Positions 12,643-13,791 of a stretch of 13,791 bases of DNA are shown here, in pieces. The DNA is from an uncultured Prevotellaceae bacterium (GTDB lineage: Bacteria > Bacteroidota > Bacteroidia > Bacteroidales > Bacteroidaceae). A model generated the notes under the pieces. The model ran no database searches and was not told the origin of the DNA. It saw nothing but the letters and a program-made list of their open reading frames with translations. Where the stretch lies: assembly GCA_946624335.1 (NCBI GenBank), contig CAMOSA010000052.1, positions 1-13,791 on the forward strand, read 5' to 3'. The translations under genes were made by a program, and so were the position numbers. The first letter of the stretch is position 1; the number at the start of each line of letters is the position of its first letter.

Positions 12643-13791
12643 TCATCTCTCGGCATCAAGCCACGCGAGCATCGCTACAAGAGCGGCGTTCCAGTTGATG
12701 GCGATTTCATTGGAAGCGTATGATTCGACATGGTCAATGTACGACTCGTCAGGGACGGAGCTGGGATAGGCTAAATCGGCTGCGGCACGGTCCTGCTGCC
12801 CGGGGTTGGGACCACCGACGAGCATACCAGGCCAAGGTGCCTCGACGGCGTCGGAGGCTGACGGCCGATGGTGGGGATGGCGGGGAGTGCGGTCGCCGAA
12901 GCCTGTGACGAAGCTGTAGCCCGTGGCGTTACGGCCGAAGAGGTAGTCGGCATCCTGTAGGGCGAAGCGACGATAGCGGTCAGTAGCGGTGAGGCGGTCG
13001 GCCAGCAGCAGCGTGAAAGCCTGGCAGCAGCATTTTTCGGCCAGGCAGCCCCAGCCGAAATCGCGTGCGCTGTTGCCGAAGGGCGATTGGAAGGAAGAAG
13101 CACCGACATCACGCACGGCAGCGTCGCAGTAGGCTAAAAGCGCAGTCATCAAGGCCTGCCGCAGCGCTGAGCCTTCGGCCGGCAAGGCGGAGGCATCGGT
13201 GGCCAACCAACCGAAGGTGCCGAGCGATGCCACATTGCCCCACGAAGGGAGCGTATAGCGTTCGGGACGGCAGCGAAGGGCGTCGTCGAGATAAGCCTGA
13301 CGATGCGTGAGGCGGTAGAGGGCCGTGGCTGCCCAGAAGAACTCGTCGCGTGCTTGACCATCACCGTAAGTACCTGTGCTGACGGCAGGGTCGTGCAGGC
13401 GTTCTTGACGGTAGAAAGCATCGGGGTTGGCTTTAGCCCACTGATAGGCACGCTCGGCCACGGCAGCGGCGGTCGCGGCGAAGCCGGGGTAATCATGCTG
13501 GAAGGGCTCGAAGAGGCGCGCGGCATCGGCCATCACGGCTGCGAAGTCGAGCGTGGCGGTGACGCCCTTGGCCACGACATAACGCTGTTGGCGGCAGGCC
13601 TCAGGACGGATGAAGGCCTCGAAGCGGGGCGTGGTGAGCTTGTGATAGACACCGCCGTCCAAAGGGTCTTGCATGGTCATCAGCCAGCGCAGGTTGAACA
13701 AGCACTCATCGAGCACGTCGGGGGTGGAGTTGTCGCTCTCAGGGATATCAGCACGCAAGGCTGCGAAATAGGCGGGCAGCCGCTCATAGGC
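12643..13791 (-). CDS. Glycoside hydrolase family 9 (endoglucanase-like), 3' part only
   Basis: 382 residues of the C-terminal part of a GH9 catalytic domain; the gene continues beyond the right edge, and a TTG at 13758 is not the true start because the frame stays open and homologous upstream. GH9 enzymes hydrolyse beta-1,4-glucans by inversion. Visible family motifs: PDVLDECLFNLRWLMTMQDP and GGVYHKLT near the left of the protein, SPFGNSARDFGWG, DADYLFGRNATGYSFVTGFG, HPHHRPSASD, and finally ESYASNEIAINWNAAL, whose Glu in SNE (codon 12706-12708) is the expected general acid. The catalytic base Asp and any signal peptide or N-terminal Ig-like domain would be outside the window. The protein ends soon after the catalytic domain with no sorting tail. 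It converges on the patatin gene; no polysaccharide-utilisation partners are in view. Confidence 0.9.
   Translation of the reverse strand, partial: AYERLPAYFAALRADIPESDNSTPDVLDECLFNLRWLMTMQDPLDGGVYHKLTTPRFEAFIRPEACRQQRYVVAKGVTATLDFAAVMADAARLFEPFQHDYPGFAATAAAVAERAYQWAKANPDAFYRQERLHDPAVSTGTYGDGQARDEFFWAATALYRLTHRQAYLDDALRCRPERYTLPSWGNVASLGTFGWLATDASALPAEGSALRQALMTALLAYCDAAVRDVGASSFQSPFGNSARDFGWGCLAEKCCCQAFTLLLADRLTATDRYRRFALQDADYLFGRNATGYSFVTGFGDRTPRHPHHRPSASDAVEAPWPGMLVGGPNPGQQDRAAADLAYPSSVPDESYIDHVESYASNEIAINWNAALVAMLAWLDAER

Overview
The window looks like a piece of a high-GC member of the Bacteroidota, most likely Prevotella or a close relative. The signs are promoters of the Bacteroidetes type (TAnnTTTG near -7), no Shine-Dalgarno sequences before start codons, proteins ending in a GxYVV...K sorting-type tail, the families DUF4494 and DUF6055, and a TTGARAG heptad repeat array of the kind scattered through Prevotella genomes. 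The genus is an inference from these features; no rRNA or tRNA gene is present to fix it.

Layout. Positions 1-411 hold no gene I can support, only inverted repeats. A small M15 peptidase gene (412-837, +) follows and converges on a long minus-strand block. Two hairpins at 879-966 separate them. Read in transcription order, the minus-strand block is: a LytS-type membrane histidine kinase (10212-8932), its LytTR response regulator (8887-8150), a clear promoter (8100-8130), then four tightly packed genes for exported proteins: an unknown secreted protein with a sorting tail (8064-6973), a DUF6055 putative zinc metallopeptidase (6951-5377), a lipoprotein 5'-nucleotidase/metallophosphoesterase (5374-3620) and a large CotH-kinase protein with lectin-like modules and a sorting tail (3596-972). 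The gaps between these four genes are 21, 2 and 23 nt, so they read as one operon.

To the right of the kinase, and divergent from it, lies a plus-strand set: DUF4494 (10391-10837), the heptad repeat array (10827-11002), a YggS-type PLP homeostasis protein (11008-11730), and a patatin-like phospholipase (11727-12577) that is broken by a frameshift between its catalytic Ser and Asp. A hairpin at 12579-12616 separates it from the 3' part of a GH9 glycosidase gene (12643-13791, -) that runs off the right edge.

How the genes may work together. The candidate novel system is the four-gene export operon: a CotH-type protein kinase domain, a nucleotide/phosphate-releasing lipoprotein, a putative metallopeptidase and an unknown surface protein, all predicted to act outside the cytoplasm and lying just downstream of a two-component system. 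Extracytoplasmic phosphorylation coupled to nucleotide scavenging is a reasonable hypothesis, but it rests on domain recognition and gene order only. The remaining genes look like ordinary housekeeping or carbohydrate-degradation genes.
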